A stretch of 64,000 nt of DNA from Vibrio sp. NTOU-M3 (GCF_040869035.1 NZ_CP162100.1:496001-560000), one strand, 5' to 3'. Counted from the first letter of the stretch, positions 42,110 to 53,017 are shown. Translations and numbers: made by a program. Notes: generated by a model not told the origin, from the sequence alone.

Positions 42110-42313
42110 GGTCATTCAACCTAATTAATATAACCTAAAAATAACATACACTATTCGTGGTGAAATGTTGAACGATGGCTATAAAGGCGCGCATGGTAAC
42201 GCATTAAATCGCTCATTAAAACTGTTTTAGATCATCATTGGCGCGATATTTCTCTCTTGCCGAGTGAGAAATTAGGCAATATCCTGTTTCTATCTGCTTT
42301 GAAAGGTAAAACT

Positions 42314-43831
42314 ATGGAAACCGAGATAGAACTGAAGTTTTTTGTTTCTCCTGATTTTTCAGAGACTTTGCTGAAAAAAATCGCGGAAACGAAAGTGCTT
42401 CAGCACAGTTGTCGCGAGTTAGGTAACACATACTTCGATACGCCGGATAATTGGTTACGTCAACACGATACTGGCTTACGTATTCGCCGTTATGATGACG
42501 TTTATGTCCAAACAGTAAAAACTGCTGGACGTGTGGTTGCGGGATTGCATCAACGCCCTGAATACAATGCGGAACATTCCAGTAATGAGCCGGATTTGTC
42601 ATTACACCCAGGTGACATCTGGCCATCAGGTCGAGATATCAATTCACTTCAGTCTCAGTTGGTTCCGCTTTTTTCTACGAACTTTACCAGAGAACAATGG
42701 CTCATTGGTATGCCCGATGGTAGTCAGGTTGAAGTGGCTTTCGACCAAGGTGCTGTAGAAGCCGGTGAGCTTCGTGACCCTATATGTGAAGTTGAACTTG
42801 AGCTGAAATCGGGTCAAACGGATGCGTTATTTACCTTGGCTCGTCTCCTTTGTGAAGACGGAGGAATGAGGCTCGGTAACCAAAGTAAGGCGGCGAAAGG
42901 TTATCGCCTTGCTCTGGGTTACGAGGGTGATGAGGTCAGAGAGTTACCCTTAGTGGATACGGGCAAGCATGATACAGTTGAGTATTGTTTGATTAACTCA
43001 CTTGAGCATGCGTTGTCTCATTGGCACTACCATGAACAAATTTACTCAGAGCGTGATTCAATTGAAGCGCTGCATGAAATCAAAAATGCCATCAGTTTTA
43101 TTCGCCAAACGCTAACTATTTATGGTGGCATTGTCCCTCGTCGTGCGAGTGCGATCTTACGCCAAGAGTTGAAATGGTTGGAGCAGGAGCTGGAATGGCT
43201 AAAAGAGTACGACTACCTTGAAGACTTGCTCGAAGATAAAGGCCATGCATTGCGTAAGCTGGATGCGCGTAAGTTCCTCGTTGCTGAGCTGACAGAAATT
43301 CAACAGCAGCTGCCTACACGTGAAGAGATACTTATCTTATTAAACTCTGCACGTTATACCGGGCTTTTGCTCGATCTTAGTCGCTGGATATTAACCAGAG
43401 GTTGGCAGCCATTTTTAGACGACAAGGCACGTCAGAAAATGGCATTAAATATTGAGCATTTTTCAGTACGACAGCTGGACCGAACATGGGCAGAACTGAT
43501 CGAGGCTTTCCCACCAGAGAAAATCTTATCCAGTCAGGAATACATCGATCAGCAATACCGCTTGATGCGTAATCTGTACACAGGAGTAGGGTTTGCTAGC
43601 CTGTATGATGCAGAAGAAAGGCAGAGTTTTCGCCTACCTTGGGCTGACTTGATGCAAGGGATTGACGATTTGCTGATGTTGAGACCGTTGCAACGGTTGG
43701 TTGAAAAACTTAGTGGAGAAGAGCGTGAGCAATTAGAACGCTGGATTTCGCGCCAAGAAGTTTCAATCTTACATGCCATGGAACAAACACGCATAATTAG
43801 CATCGAAGCTCAGCCATATTGGCAAGAATAG
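42314..43831 (+). CDS. ygiF: Inorganic triphosphatase, CYTH-CHAD protein (YgiF-like)
   Basis: Hydrolyses tripolyphosphate to orthophosphate and pyrophosphate in the E. coli homologue. The 505 residues begin with a CYTH domain carrying the ExExK motif (METEIELKFFV) and the NTYFDTPD and LRIRR strands, followed by an all-helical CHAD domain from about residue 225 (LEHALSHWHYHEQIYS onward), which binds polyphosphate in other proteins. The ATG at 42314 has AAAGG upstream. It lies ahead of glnE as in E. coli, but two genes are inserted between them. Confidence 0.92.
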   Translation: METEIELKFFVSPDFSETLLKKIAETKVLQHSCRELGNTYFDTPDNWLRQHDTGLRIRRYDDVYVQTVKTAGRVVAGLHQRPEYNAEHSSNEPDLSLHPGDIWPSGRDINSLQSQLVPLFSTNFTREQWLIGMPDGSQVEVAFDQGAVEAGELRDPICEVELELKSGQTDALFTLARLLCEDGGMRLGNQSKAAKGYRLALGYEGDEVRELPLVDTGKHDTVEYCLINSLEHALSHWHYHEQIYSERDSIEALHEIKNAISFIRQTLTIYGGIVPRRASAILRQELKWLEQELEWLKEYDYLEDLLEDKGHALRKLDARKFLVAELTEIQQQLPTREEILILLNSARYTGLLLDLSRWILTRGWQPFLDDKARQKMALNIEHFSVRQLDRTWAELIEAFPPEKILSSQEYIDQQYRLMRNLYTGVGFASLYDAEERQSFRLPWADLMQGIDDLLMLRPLQRLVEKLSGEEREQLERWISRQEVSILHAMEQTRIISIEAQPYWQE

Positions 43832-43835
43832 AAAT

Positions 43836-43865
43836 AAAAGCGGGAGTTTAGCTCCCGCTTTTTTT
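43836..43865. terminator. Bidirectional terminator overlapping the 3' end of the potassium-channel gene
   Basis: Perfect 11-bp stem AAAAGCGGGAG/CTCCCGCTTTT with a TTTAG loop followed by T residues. The last four codons and stop of the channel gene (43848-43859, minus strand) are encoded in the right arm and loop. Confidence 0.9.
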
Positions 43866-44639
43866 ATTGCTCTCTTGGTTATGCTCAATACGCTCTAATC
43901 TCTGTAATATCTCTTGTTGCTGTTGAACCAATTCATGCAGCAGACGTTCTTTATTTTCTGAGCGACGAGCCTGACGACGCGTTGGAGAGGTAATAAAAGA
44001 CGTGATAAGGCCCGAAATCATACCGAAGATCCCGACGCCACAAATGATCAAAGCGGAAGCTAAGATTTTCCCCCCATTCGTCACCGGATAATGGTCACCA
44101 TAACCAACGGTTGAAATCGTGACTAACGCCCACCACAACGCATCACCACCACTTTGAATGTTGGCGTTTGCCGCTTTGCCCTCGATCATCAACATCATGC
44201 TAGAGCCCACAGTCAGGAGTACAACTAAGAGCAATAAAATCGAAGCGAGTGTGGTTTCTCGGCGGTTATCAAGTAGCTGGTGAATCACATAGTGACCGGA
44301 GCGGAGTACTAAGATCACTCGCAGGATATGAAATAGGCGAGCAAAGCGAAGCGGCTCGATCATTGGCAGGCTGGCGAGAAAATCAATCCAATGGCGTTTA
44401 AGGAATTGCACGCGATCTGTTGAGCGGATCAAATCTACGCTCAATTGTAGGAGAAAAATACTACAGATAATAAAGTCTAAGCCGATAAGAACTTGTCGCG
44501 TTTGCGGCTGTAATGGTGCGAAAAGTAACGTAGATACCACAAATAGTGCCACAAAAGACAAGATTAGTGACAGCAAGCTCATCGGCTTGGTCTCAACTTT
44601 GGTAGTATTTTTATTCATACGAGGCTCGAAATAAATCAT
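43848..44639 (-). CDS. Voltage-gated-type potassium channel
   Basis: Six-helix ion channel of the VIC superfamily. The 263 residues show TM1 (about 22-42), TM2 (48-68), TM3 (about 80-95), an S4-like helix with spaced Arg ([18 protein letters not shown]), TM5 (about 131-152), the selectivity filter TVGYGDHYP, and TM6 (about 188-212), followed by a short basic coiled-coil tail ([23 protein letters not shown]). The true start may be the ATG at 44618 (MNKNTTK), as neither has a clear ribosome-binding site. It interrupts the ygiF-glnE order seen in E. coli. Confidence 0.85.
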   Translation of the reverse strand: MIYFEPRMNKNTTKVETKPMSLLSLILSFVALFVVSTLLFAPLQPQTRQVLIGLDFIICSIFLLQLSVDLIRSTDRVQFLKRHWIDFLASLPMIEPLRFARLFHILRVILVLRSGHYVIHQLLDNRRETTLASILLLLVVLLTVGSSMMLMIEGKAANANIQSGGDALWWALVTISTVGYGDHYPVTNGGKILASALIICGVGIFGMISGLITSFITSPTRRQARRSENKERLLHELVQQQQEILQRLERIEHNQESNKKSGS

Positions 44640-44706
44640 AACCCAAGAAATTGAGGGTTAGTAGGTAGCTACAGTCCACTATATAAGACTTAATGGAGAA
44701 CTGACA

Positions 44707-45963
44707 ATGACAACGATGGCATTTAAGCCATGGGAGCGGTTGATAACGGACATTCGGCTGGTTCCAAAAATGGTGATATTGATGGTGTTCAGTACCGTGC
44801 TGATCATTGCCAAACAGCTTTGGGATGCGAGTACTTTTTATAATGCATTGCTGGTAGCAACACAGGATGAGGTGGTAGCACAGCAACATTATGAGGCTTA
44901 CTTGGTCAATGTTGTTTGGCAAACGGCGCTGTTGATCATTGCTTTCGTTGTGCTCCTTCTTTTTGCTGCGCGCATTATGCTGCGCCAAACCCAATATCTG
45001 AATGATTCGATCAAACAAATGGCCAGCCGTGATCTTTCTAATCCGATCGGAATGGACTGCAAAGATGAATATGGTGATGTCGCGCGCGAGCTTGAGAAAA
45101 CACGTCTTCAGCTACAAGAGATGATCAAACTTCAAGTGGATTCTTCTCAAGAGCTGGCGACCTTAACGGAAGTGATGACATTGAGCATGTCGGAAACAAA
45201 AGAATCAGCTCAAGAAGAATTTCATGAAATTGATCAGTTAGCTACGGCGATGAGTGAGATGAGCTCAACCGTTCAAACCGTTGCTGATCACGCGCAAAAT
45301 GCCTCGTCGCTTACCGAAAGTGCCTCGAATCAAGCGCAAACAGGGCAAAGTTTTGTCAATGGCACCGTTGCGAAAATTACTGAGCTATCACAAGACATTT
45401 CTGCTTCAGCTCAAGCGGTGAATCAAGTGGAGGATAGCGTTGAATCCATCGGCAGCGTTATTGGTACTATTCAAGGGATCTCTGAACAAACCAATCTACT
45501 AGCGCTGAACGCTGCAATCGAAGCAGCACGTGCAGGTGAAGCGGGCCGCGGTTTTGCCGTGGTAGCGGATGAAGTTCGTAACTTGGCTCAGCGCACTCAA
45601 GAAGCAACCGTTGAAATTCAAGAGATGATCACTCAGTTACAGTCGAATGCGAATACGGCTGTTGAGCTGATGGAAAAAAGTGTCGTGGAAGCGGCGGAAG
45701 GCGTTGAATTAGTGACCAATGCCGGTAATGAGCTTGATGGTATTGTTGGGCAAGTGAATCAAATCAATGACATGAACTTCCAGATTGCCACGGCAGCAGG
45801 GCAGCAAAGTAGTGTTGCTGGTGAGATGAATCAAAACCTGACAAATGTTCGTGAGTTGGTTGAGGCTTCGGTAACGGTAGTCAGTGAGTTATTGGAAACC
45901 TCTGAAATCATGCAGCAGAACGCCGAAGAGCTGGATAAAAAGATCACCTCTTTTAAAATCTAG
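44707..45963 (+). CDS. Methyl-accepting chemotaxis protein with a minimal periplasmic loop
   Basis: Chemoreceptor that signals through CheA/CheW. The 418 residues have TM1 (about 20-37), only about 35 periplasmic residues, TM2 (about 69-91), a HAMP domain ([18 protein letters not shown]) and a full signalling domain with the hairpin tip [38 protein letters not shown]. There is no C-terminal pentapeptide for CheR docking (ends DKKITSFKI). The periplasmic part is too short for a Cache or four-helix sensor, so it may sense membrane state or cytoplasmic signals. The ligand is unknown. Confidence 0.92.
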   Translation: MTTMAFKPWERLITDIRLVPKMVILMVFSTVLIIAKQLWDASTFYNALLVATQDEVVAQQHYEAYLVNVVWQTALLIIAFVVLLLFAARIMLRQTQYLNDSIKQMASRDLSNPIGMDCKDEYGDVARELEKTRLQLQEMIKLQVDSSQELATLTEVMTLSMSETKESAQEEFHEIDQLATAMSEMSSTVQTVADHAQNASSLTESASNQAQTGQSFVNGTVAKITELSQDISASAQAVNQVEDSVESIGSVIGTIQGISEQTNLLALNAAIEAARAGEAGRGFAVVADEVRNLAQRTQEATVEIQEMITQLQSNANTAVELMEKSVVEAAEGVELVTNAGNELDGIVGQVNQINDMNFQIATAAGQQSSVAGEMNQNLTNVRELVEASVTVVSELLETSEIMQQNAEELDKKITSFKI

Positions 45964-45982
45964 TTTGTCATTAAGTATGAAT

Positions 45983-46014
45983 AAACGCCCACAGCTCAAC
46001 TGTGGGCGTTTTTT
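45983..46014 (+). terminator. Rho-independent terminator after the chemoreceptor gene
   Basis: Perfect 12-bp stem AAACGCCCACAG/CTGTGGGCGTTT with a CTCAA loop and T run. Confidence 0.93.
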
Positions 46015-46079
46015 ATTGGCTTAACTCTGGTATAACTAAGGGATTCCCTTTCAAAGGCTTATTGATACAAGGAAGATAC

Positions 46080-48920
46080 ATGCAACTGCCTGCCAGCCTC
46101 GTTAGTATTTCTCAATCTGTACTCGATTCTTTCTCACAATCACCGCATGTCGAACGCTGGTCACCCGCTTGTTTGGCAGAGCTCAATTATGTTGTTGGCA
46201 TAAGTAAGTTTGTCTCTGAAAACTTGCTTAAAGATGAACACTTACAACAACACTTGCCAGGCATGTTGGATGAAAACAGGCGTTGTGAGCAGTATCGAAG
46301 TCGACTATCGGCACTGCTGGCCGAGTGTCATGATGAAATGCAAGGACACCGCATTTTACGCCAGTTCCGCAGTCGAGAAATGACGTACATTGCTTGGCGA
46401 GATTTCACGGCAAGCTGGTCTTTAGAAGAGAGCTTGGAGCATTTGTCTGAGTTGGCTGAAGCAATGATCTTCGAAACCTACCAATGGCAGTATCAAGAAT
46501 GTTGTGAGTTATGGGGAACACCTTGCAACGCGGAAGGTGAGGCGCAGCCAATGTTGATCATTGGTATGGGTAAGCTTGGCGGTGGGGAGCTCAACTTTTC
46601 TTCGGATATTGATCTGATCTTTACGTATCCAGAAAACGGAGAAACCCAAGGGGCTCGTCGTAGCATTGCCAATGCTCAATTTTTTACCCGTCTTGGTCAA
46701 CGAATTATTAAAGCGTTGGATCAGCAAACCTTTGACGGTTTCTGTTATCGAGTCGACATGCGTTTACGCCCATTTGGAGAAAGTGGCCCGTTGGTCATGA
46801 GTTATGCCGCTCTAGAGGATTACTATCAGGAACAAGGGCGAGACTGGGAACGTTACGCCATGATTAAAGCGCGCGTTATGGGGCGTGAGATGTATAGCCA
46901 GTATCAAGAGTTACGTCAGATGCTGCGTCCTTTTGTATTTCGTCGTTATATTGATTTCAGCGCCATCGAATCATTGCGCCGTATGAAGTCAATGATCAGC
47001 AGTGAAGTACGTCGTCGTGGTTTGAGTAATAACATCAAACTTGGGGCTGGTGGCATTCGGGAAGTTGAGTTTATTGCGCAAGTATTCCAATTGATCCGAG
47101 GTGGACGAGAACCTAGCCTGAGGCAACGTGGCTTATTAGTAACACTATCGGCCATAAAAGAGCTAGAACAGTTAACCCCCCAAGAAGTTGATCAGTTGCA
47201 TGCTGCCTATGTGTTTTTACGTCGACTAGAAAACTTATTGCAAGCGATGGCTGACAAACAAACCCAAACCTTACCCGAGAGTGAATTGGAGCAATTACAG
47301 CTGGCCACGGCCATGGGTTATAGCGAATGGGCACAACTGATTGAGCATGTGCAGGCGCACATGGGCAATGTTCATCAAGTATTCACTCATTTGATTGGCG
47401 ATGATGAAGAGGAAGTCACCGAGGTTGCCAAGCACTTCCACGAATTATGGGATATGGCACATAAGCGCGATGTGATTGAACATATTTTACAGCATGATCT
47501 TAGCGTAGAAGCTGTGACACAAAAAGCCGACACCATCATTCAGTTCAAACAAGACTTAGCGAAGAAAACCTTAGGTCCGCGCGGGCGAGAGGTATTAAAT
47601 CGTTTGATGCCAAAAGTGTTCTCGGCCATTTTTGCTCATAAGGATGCGCAGTTTGGGTTATCACGTGTTCTGCATCTATTGCATCGTATCGTCACACGGA
47701 CCACTTACTTGGAGCTGCTTGATGAGCACAATGCTGCACTGACGCAGTTAGTACGTCTATGTACTGCAAGCCCGATGATTTCAGAGCAGCTAGGGCGCTA
47801 TCCTATTCTTCTTGATGAGCTGATTGATCCGCAGCAGCTGTATAACCCTGTACCATTAGATTCGTATCGAGTCGAGTTACGTGATTATCTTGCTCGAATT
47901 CCGGAAGATGATATGGAGCAGCAAATGGAAGCGCTGCGTCAGTTTAAGCAAATCTGCATTTTGCGTATTGCTGCCGCTGATATTGCCGGCGTTCTACCTG
48001 TGATGAAAGTGAGTGATCACTTAACTTATCTTGCGGAAGCTATTGTTGAAGCTGTTGTTGGCCAAGCATGGCAACAGATGACAGAAAAATATGGAGAGCC
48101 AACCCACGTAATGGATCGCGAAGGCAATGGGTTTGCTGTCATTGGCTACGGAAAAGTTGGAGGCTGGGAGTTAGGCTATAACTCCGATCTCGACATCGTG
48201 TTTATGCACGATTGCCCCGTCAATGTTTATACCAATGGCAAGAAGGAAATTGACGGCCGTCAGTTTTATTTACGTCTTGCTCAACGGATCATCCATATTT
48301 TCTCTACGCGAACAGCTTCGGGAATTCTGTATGAGGTCGACACGCGGTTAAGGCCATCTGGTGCATCTGGATTATTGGTTAGCCCAACGGACGCGTTTGA
48401 TGAGTATCAACGCCAAGATGCATGGACATGGGAGCATCAAGCTTTAGTTAGAGCAAGAATGATCTACGGTGATGCCCCATTGTTCGAGGCTTTCCATCAA
48501 ACTCGTCATAACATTTTAACGCTTGAGCGTGATCATCAAGAGTTGAAAAAGAGTGTGGTCGATATGCGCGAGAAAATGCGCGATCATCTTGGTGGAAAAA
48601 AAGCAGGGCGTTTTATGTTGAAACAAGATCCTGGTGGGATCACCGACATTGAATTCCTCGCCCAGTATTTGGTTCTGAATTACAGTCACACAAAGCCCAA
48701 GCTAACACGTTGGTCAGACAACGTACGCATATTTGAGTCCTTAATCGCTCAAGATGTGATGGAGGAAGACCAAGCAATGGCGATCACGCATGCCTACACA
48801 ACTATGCGAGATCAAATACATCACCGTAATCTACTCAATTTAGAAGCTGATGTGGCGGAAGATAAGCTTCAGACCGAACGAGATCTCGTCATCAAGGTTT
48901 GGAAGCAATGGCTGGATTAG
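46080..48920 (+). CDS. glnE: Bifunctional glutamine synthetase adenylyltransferase/deadenylase
   Basis: Adds or removes AMP on glutamine synthetase in response to PII and glutamine. The 946 residues equal E. coli GlnE. Both nucleotidyltransferase domains are intact: the N-terminal deadenylase [20 protein letters not shown] and the C-terminal adenylyltransferase [20 protein letters not shown]. The ATG at 46080 follows CAAGGAAG; the frame open upstream to 46002 runs through the chemoreceptor terminator and is not used. hldE follows 72 bp downstream, the conserved glnE-hldE order. Confidence 0.98.
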   Translation: MQLPASLVSISQSVLDSFSQSPHVERWSPACLAELNYVVGISKFVSENLLKDEHLQQHLPGMLDENRRCEQYRSRLSALLAECHDEMQGHRILRQFRSREMTYIAWRDFTASWSLEESLEHLSELAEAMIFETYQWQYQECCELWGTPCNAEGEAQPMLIIGMGKLGGGELNFSSDIDLIFTYPENGETQGARRSIANAQFFTRLGQRIIKALDQQTFDGFCYRVDMRLRPFGESGPLVMSYAALEDYYQEQGRDWERYAMIKARVMGREMYSQYQELRQMLRPFVFRRYIDFSAIESLRRMKSMISSEVRRRGLSNNIKLGAGGIREVEFIAQVFQLIRGGREPSLRQRGLLVTLSAIKELEQLTPQEVDQLHAAYVFLRRLENLLQAMADKQTQTLPESELEQLQLATAMGYSEWAQLIEHVQAHMGNVHQVFTHLIGDDEEEVTEVAKHFHELWDMAHKRDVIEHILQHDLSVEAVTQKADTIIQFKQDLAKKTLGPRGREVLNRLMPKVFSAIFAHKDAQFGLSRVLHLLHRIVTRTTYLELLDEHNAALTQLVRLCTASPMISEQLGRYPILLDELIDPQQLYNPVPLDSYRVELRDYLARIPEDDMEQQMEALRQFKQICILRIAAADIAGVLPVMKVSDHLTYLAEAIVEAVVGQAWQQMTEKYGEPTHVMDREGNGFAVIGYGKVGGWELGYNSDLDIVFMHDCPVNVYTNGKKEIDGRQFYLRLAQRIIHIFSTRTASGILYEVDTRLRPSGASGLLVSPTDAFDEYQRQDAWTWEHQALVRARMIYGDAPLFEAFHQTRHNILTLERDHQELKKSVVDMREKMRDHLGGKKAGRFMLKQDPGGITDIEFLAQYLVLNYSHTKPKLTRWSDNVRIFESLIAQDVMEEDQAMAITHAYTTMRDQIHHRNLLNLEADVAEDKLQTERDLVIKVWKQWLD

Positions 48921-48992
48921 TCACAGACAAGAGTACAGAGACGAAAAGGGCTGTGTTAAACTCTCGCCAGAAATAGAAATTGGAGACATACA

Positions 48993-50423
48993 ATGAAACC
49001 AATCCTACCTGACTACAGTGATTCAGGCGTATTAATTATTGGTGACGTAATGCTGGATCGTTACTGGTATGGCCCGACTGGCCGTATATCACCAGAAGCT
49101 CCAGTCCCTGTAGTGAAAGTAGAGAACAATGAAGAGCGTCCAGGTGGAGCTGCAAACGTGGCCATGAATATCGCTTCATTAGGTGGACATGCTCACATTG
49201 TTGGTTTAACAGGGATTGATGAACCTGCGAAAGTGCTTAATGAAACACTTTCTGCTTTGAAAATTAAATGTGACTTTGTATCGCTACCCAATTACCCAAC
49301 TATTACCAAATTGCGAGTATTGAGCCGTGGGCAGCAATTGATCCGTTTGGACTTTGAAGACAAATTTGAAAATACTGATGCTGAACTCATTCTTAACCGC
49401 ATGACGCAAGCACTGCCAACTGTGAGATCTGTTGTTCTGTCTGATTATGCTAAGGGCGCTCTTGAGCACGTTCAGCAGTATATCCAGAAAGCACGTGCAG
49501 CCAACGTACCTGTGTTTATCGATCCGAAAGGGGCTGATTTTGAGCGTTATCGCGGTGCAACATTATTGACACCAAATATGGCAGAGTTCGAACTCGTCGT
49601 TGGTAAAGTCAAAAATGAGCAAGAATTGGTAGAAAAGGGTTTAGCGCTGATTGAAGAGTTTGATTTCGAAGCGCTACTTGTGACCCGCAGTGAACATGGT
49701 ATGACTTTGCTTCGCCGCGGTGAAGAGCCTTTCCATTTACCGACATTAGCAAAAGAAGTTTACGATGTGACGGGCGCCGGTGACACCGTGATCTCTGTGT
49801 TAGCCGCTTCTGTAGCTGCCGGTAAACCGTTAGACGAAGCTTGTGCTCTGGCTAATGCGGCTGCGGGCGTGGTTGTTGGTAAACTCGGTACGTCAACGGT
49901 ATCGACTATCGAATTGGCTGAAGCGGTTCATGGTAGCCAAGATACCGATTTTGGTGTTATCGCTGAAACTGCACTAATTGAAGCGGTTAGAAAAGCACAA
50001 GCACGTGGTGAGAAAGTAGTCATGACCAATGGCTGCTTTGACATTTTGCATGCTGGCCACGTTTCTTACTTAAATCATGCCGCAGAGCTAGGTGACCGAC
50101 TGATCGTTGCAGTTAACACTGATGAATCAGTGAAGCGCCTGAAAGGTCCTGGTCGTCCGGTTAATCCTACGGATCGTCGTATGGCGGTATTAGCAGGATT
50201 GGGTGCCGTGGATTGGGTTGTGCCATTTGGAGAAGATACGCCACAACGCCTCATTTCTGAAGTCCTGCCTGACATGCTTGTGAAAGGCGGTGATTATAAA
50301 CCTGAAGAGATTGCTGGTGGTAAAGAAGTCATCGCTAATGGTGGCGAAGTAAAAGTTCTTAACTTTGAAGATGGCTGTTCTACGACAGAAATCATTGACG
50401 CAATTAAAGGTGGCCGAGGCTAA
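48993..50423 (+). CDS. hldE: Bifunctional heptose kinase/adenylyltransferase HldE
   Basis: Makes ADP-heptose precursor for the lipopolysaccharide core. The 476 residues have an N-terminal ribokinase-type domain ([21 protein letters not shown], and the C-terminal kinase signature [14 protein letters not shown]) and a C-terminal cytidylyltransferase-like domain from about residue 340 ([20 protein letters not shown]). The two domains are fused as in E. coli (RfaE). A terminator follows, shared in position with the arcA terminator. Confidence 0.98.
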   Translation: MKPILPDYSDSGVLIIGDVMLDRYWYGPTGRISPEAPVPVVKVENNEERPGGAANVAMNIASLGGHAHIVGLTGIDEPAKVLNETLSALKIKCDFVSLPNYPTITKLRVLSRGQQLIRLDFEDKFENTDAELILNRMTQALPTVRSVVLSDYAKGALEHVQQYIQKARAANVPVFIDPKGADFERYRGATLLTPNMAEFELVVGKVKNEQELVEKGLALIEEFDFEALLVTRSEHGMTLLRRGEEPFHLPTLAKEVYDVTGAGDTVISVLAASVAAGKPLDEACALANAAAGVVVGKLGTSTVSTIELAEAVHGSQDTDFGVIAETALIEAVRKAQARGEKVVMTNGCFDILHAGHVSYLNHAAELGDRLIVAVNTDESVKRLKGPGRPVNPTDRRMAVLAGLGAVDWVVPFGEDTPQRLISEVLPDMLVKGGDYKPEEIAGGKEVIANGGEVKVLNFEDGCSTTEIIDAIKGGRG

Positions 50424-50443
50424 CTTTATTTAAGCTCAAATTG

Positions 50444-50472
50444 AAATGCTCGTCAGATGACGAGCATTTTTG
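50444..50472 (+). terminator. Rho-independent terminator after hldE
   Basis: Perfect 11-bp stem AAATGCTCGTC/GACGAGCATTT with an AGAT loop and T residues. Confidence 0.9.
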
Positions 50473-50493
50473 TTTAACACAAACGTTAGATAT

Positions 50494-50523
50494 AAAAAAT
50501 GGAGCCATTTGGCTCCATTTTTT
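50494..50523. terminator. Terminator after arcA (bidirectional form)
   Basis: Perfect 13-bp stem AAAAAATGGAGCC/GGCTCCATTTTTT with an ATTT loop. It is symmetric enough to serve arcA on the minus strand and any read-through from hldE. Confidence 0.9.
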
Positions 50524-50536
50524 TAGATAGAGTAAA

Positions 50537-51253
50537 TTACTCTTCTAGATCACCACAGAAACGGTAACCTTCACCATGAATCGTTGCAATGATTTCTGGA
50601 GTGCCAGAAACCGATTCAAAGTGTTTACGGATGCGACGAATTGTTACGTCTACCGTACGGTCATGTGGTTTAAGTTCACGGCCAGTCATTTTCTTTAGAA
50701 GATCGGCGCGAGTTTGAATTTTGCCTGGGTTTTCACAGAAGTGCAGCAATGCACGAAACTCAGAGCGTGGTAGCTTGTAGCTGTCGCCAGCAGGGCTAAC
50801 CAATGAACGGCTGTTGATATCTAATACCCAACCGTTGAATTCGTATTTTTCTACCGAGCGCTTCTCTTCTTGAGTTGCGTTCGCGTTCATTGAACGACTT
50901 AGCAGGTTACGTGCACGAATCGTCAATTCACGTGGGTTAAATGGCTTAGTAATGTAGTCATCTGCGCCGATTTCTAGGCCCAGAATTTTATCGACTTCGT
51001 TGTCGCGACCAGTTAAGAACATTAAAGCAACATTCGCTTGTTCACGTAATTCGCGAGCAAGCAGTAGACCATTTTTACCCGGTAGGTTGATGTCCATAAT
51101 CACCAAATTAACTTGGTTTTCAGACAGCACGTGGTGCATCTCTTCACCGTCACTGGCCTCAAAAACAGCGTATCCCTCTGCTTCAAAAATACTCTTAAGA
51201 GTGTTACGAGTTACTTGCTCATCTTCTACGATAAGAATGTGCGGGGTTTGCAT
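50537..51253 (-). CDS. arcA: Redox response regulator ArcA
   Basis: OmpR-type response regulator that controls respiratory genes with the sensor ArcB. The 238 residues equal E. coli ArcA. The receiver has the acid pair E10-D11 (LIVEDEQ), phosphorylation site D54 ([13 protein letters not shown]) and K in [10 protein letters not shown]; the C-terminal winged helix is intact ([25 protein letters not shown]). The gene has a long leader; a promoter and a perfect FNR box lie upstream at 51454-51524. arcB is not in the window. Confidence 0.98.
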   Translation of the reverse strand: MQTPHILIVEDEQVTRNTLKSIFEAEGYAVFEASDGEEMHHVLSENQVNLVIMDINLPGKNGLLLARELREQANVALMFLTGRDNEVDKILGLEIGADDYITKPFNPRELTIRARNLLSRSMNANATQEEKRSVEKYEFNGWVLDINSRSLVSPAGDSYKLPRSEFRALLHFCENPGKIQTRADLLKKMTGRELKPHDRTVDVTIRRIRKHFESVSGTPEIIATIHGEGYRFCGDLEE

Positions 51254-51453
51254 TGGCGGTACCTAAACTTGTGAAAAAATTGTGCTAATAGAATAAATTC
51301 TAGGCAAAAACATAACATACAGGTAATGTGATGTTGATAATAAACCAAAGCCTATAAAAATACACTGTCTTTGATCGCCCGCCTTCCGTGGTATGCGCCT
51401 TCTATTTAGGTTGAACTCCTTTCCCTAACTTACTCTACTAGGCTTTGAAGCGG

Positions 51454-51524
51454 ATTCTATAATGTTAACAGCATGCTAACAACGCTGAAATGTTAATTCC
51501 ATGCACTTTGTTGATTTATATCAA
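51454..51524 (-). promoter_or_regulatory. arcA promoter with FNR box (and ArcA-like repeats)
   Basis: On the minus strand, -35 TTGTTA (51477-51482), a 17-bp spacer and -10 TAGAAT (51454-51459) form a good sigma-70 promoter with a start near 51447. TTGATTTATATCAA at 51511-51524 is a perfect FNR box, centred about 70 bp upstream, a class I distance. GTTAACA (51464) and GCTAACA (51475) are an 11-bp-spaced direct repeat resembling an ArcA site within the promoter. In E. coli FNR activates arcA; the same is inferred here. The rest of the 330-bp arcA leader region shows nothing further that I can name. Confidence 0.7.
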
Positions 51525-51583
51525 GAGTTCATATGTAACAAATAATAATAGTATTGGGTAAATATAAAACAACGGATTATAGG

Positions 51584-51970
51584 ATGATAGACGCACAATT
51601 ATGGCAGGCATACTGTGACCCTTACTTCCGGTTTGAGAGGTCGGTTAAGTTTGCTGAATTTGCGATTATCACCGCTTGGAACCCAAACAGTAAATGGCGG
51701 TCAGAAAAAGAAAATTGTTTAAATAATCGGCTGTTACTTCAAGATATCAACCATAATCAATATATCGAGGTAGTGGTGGGAGATGAACAGTTCTCTTGGT
51801 CTGAAGCCAGTTTTGCTGTGGAAATGAGCCGTGCTGAGGCCATTTGTTTAGCAAGACGATACCAGCAAAATGCAATTTATTATGTTCAAAGAGAAGCGCT
51901 ATGGTTGCTGTCTTGTTTATCGGACCGCACTGAATTAGAGCTTGGAAGCTGGAAGCAGCGTTTGAGATAA
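51584..51970 (+). CDS. DUF3293 domain-containing protein
   Basis: Small cytoplasmic protein of unknown function. The ATG at 51584 is preferred (128 residues; GGA seven bases upstream); a TTG at 51554 would extend it by ten residues. The sequence has the DUF3293 pattern [26 protein letters not shown] near its N-terminus, with conserved Asn and Trp residues, but no known catalytic motif. It is divergent from arcA and shares the FNR box region; rraA follows 26 bp downstream. Expression under low oxygen is possible but not shown. Confidence 0.8.
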   Translation: MIDAQLWQAYCDPYFRFERSVKFAEFAIITAWNPNSKWRSEKENCLNNRLLLQDINHNQYIEVVVGDEQFSWSEASFAVEMSRAEAICLARRYQQNAIYYVQREALWLLSCLSDRTELELGSWKQRLR

Positions 51971-51996
51971 GGAACTTGAGTTATCACGGAGGAAAA

Positions 51997-52482
51997 ATGA
52001 ACGATATAACACCAGATATTTGCGATAAGTTTGAAGATGAAGTGACACTCGTTGATCTGCCGTTACAAAGTTTTGGTCAGCGAAGTGCTTTTTGGGGAGA
52101 AATCGTTACCGTTCGTTGTTATCACGACAACTCGAAAGTGCGAGAAGTGCTTAGCCAAGAAGGCAAAGGGAAAGTGCTGGTTATCGACGGGCATGGCTCC
52201 TGCCAAAAAGCACTACTCGGTGATCAGTTAGCTATTCTAGCGATTGATAATCATTGGGAAGGAATCATCGTATACGGTGTTGTGAGAGATGTTGCCGCAA
52301 TGTCACAGATGGATTTAGGCATAAAAGCATTAGGAACAAGTCCGTTTAAAACTGAAAAGCGTGGTGCCGGTGATATCAATGTTACTTTGACCATTCACAA
52401 CGAAATGATCCAACCTGGTGACTACATCTACGCGGATTGGAATGGTGTGCTTATGTCCAAAGAGTTATTGGATTGGAGCTAA
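51997..52482 (+). CDS. rraA: RraA family protein (regulator of ribonuclease E activity A type)
   Basis: Trimeric protein that in E. coli binds and inhibits RNase E. The 161-residue length equals E. coli RraA, and the core [20 protein letters not shown] and [18 protein letters not shown] is typical. RraA-fold proteins also include 4-hydroxy-4-methyl-2-oxoglutarate aldolases (GxGxGDxxxAD with RD); RD is present here, so a lyase activity cannot be excluded. The ATG at 51997 has a strong GGAGGA ribosome-binding site. Its stop overlaps the converging gene by 4 bp. Confidence 0.9.
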   Translation: MNDITPDICDKFEDEVTLVDLPLQSFGQRSAFWGEIVTVRCYHDNSKVREVLSQEGKGKVLVIDGHGSCQKALLGDQLAILAIDNHWEGIIVYGVVRDVAAMSQMDLGIKALGTSPFKTEKRGAGDINVTLTIHNEMIQPGDYIYADWNGVLMSKELLDWS

Positions 52483-52937
52483 AAGCGAAAGCCTAAACCA
52501 ACCTCAACCCCTTGCTGCCACGTTTGATAATCAAGCGTGGCATGCAAATCTAAATTGTCAGTCAGTTGCATCCTACTAGAGAGCTCCGCAGAAATGGCTG
52601 TCTCTTTTTGTTCTTCAAGGCTTGTGTCTGCGTAGGTATGCAAAGTGCTTTTCACGGAAATTTTGGGTGAGACTTGATAGCTCACGCCACTGATCAACCC
52701 GTTATTCATACTTTCAGTATTGTTAACGCGGGCCCCGACATACAAATCAATTTTATTAAAAACATTGTATGAGTAACCGCCATCAATCGACCAACTGTCG
52801 AAGCCGTGATGATCTTGCTCGCTGGATAGAAACAGTTGATGTGGCGATTTCAGCTTGTGAGCCGGTAAGGTGGGTAATTCTGTCGCCAAAACAGAATTAG
52901 TTAAGAGTGCTGCTACGAAGCCAAGTATTATTTTCAT
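52479..52937 (-). CDS. Small outer-membrane beta-barrel-like protein, unknown function
   Basis: Secreted 152-residue protein with a signal peptide ([18 protein letters not shown]) and a mature part of alternating strands ([49 protein letters not shown]) ending in a Phe (GLGFRF), consistent with a small outer-membrane barrel. The ATG at 52937 has AAGGAG at good spacing; a GTG two codons upstream lies too close to it. The stop overlaps the rraA stop tail to tail with no terminator between them. I do not recognise a named family. Confidence 0.8.
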   Translation of the reverse strand: MKIILGFVAALLTNSVLATELPTLPAHKLKSPHQLFLSSEQDHHGFDSWSIDGGYSYNVFNKIDLYVGARVNNTESMNNGLISGVSYQVSPKISVKSTLHTYADTSLEEQKETAISAELSSRMQLTDNLDLHATLDYQTWQQGVEVGLGFRF

Positions 52938-52986
52938 ATGCACTCCTTGTTATTTTGATTCTCTCCACTGCAAGACTAATTAAAGC

Positions 52987-53017
52987 ATAAAACTTACAGA
53001 CTAGAAGTAAGTTTTAT
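52987..53017. repeat. Perfect 11-bp inverted repeat upstream of the small barrel gene
   Basis: ATAAAACTTAC and GTAAGTTTTAT flank a 9-nt spacer at 52987-53017. No proper U-tract follows on either strand. It could be an operator or a 5' leader hairpin of the barrel gene; function unknown. The rest of 52944-53138 shows nothing I can name. Confidence 0.6.

Noticed and set aside
42110..42313. Pho box in front of the DUF47-pit genes
   Set aside because: No pair of CTGTCAT-like repeats at 11-bp spacing could be found on the minus strand.
46002..46079. N-terminal extension of glnE
   Set aside because: It overlaps the terminator of the chemoreceptor gene, and the ATG at 46080 has a good ribosome-binding site and gives the E. 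coli length.
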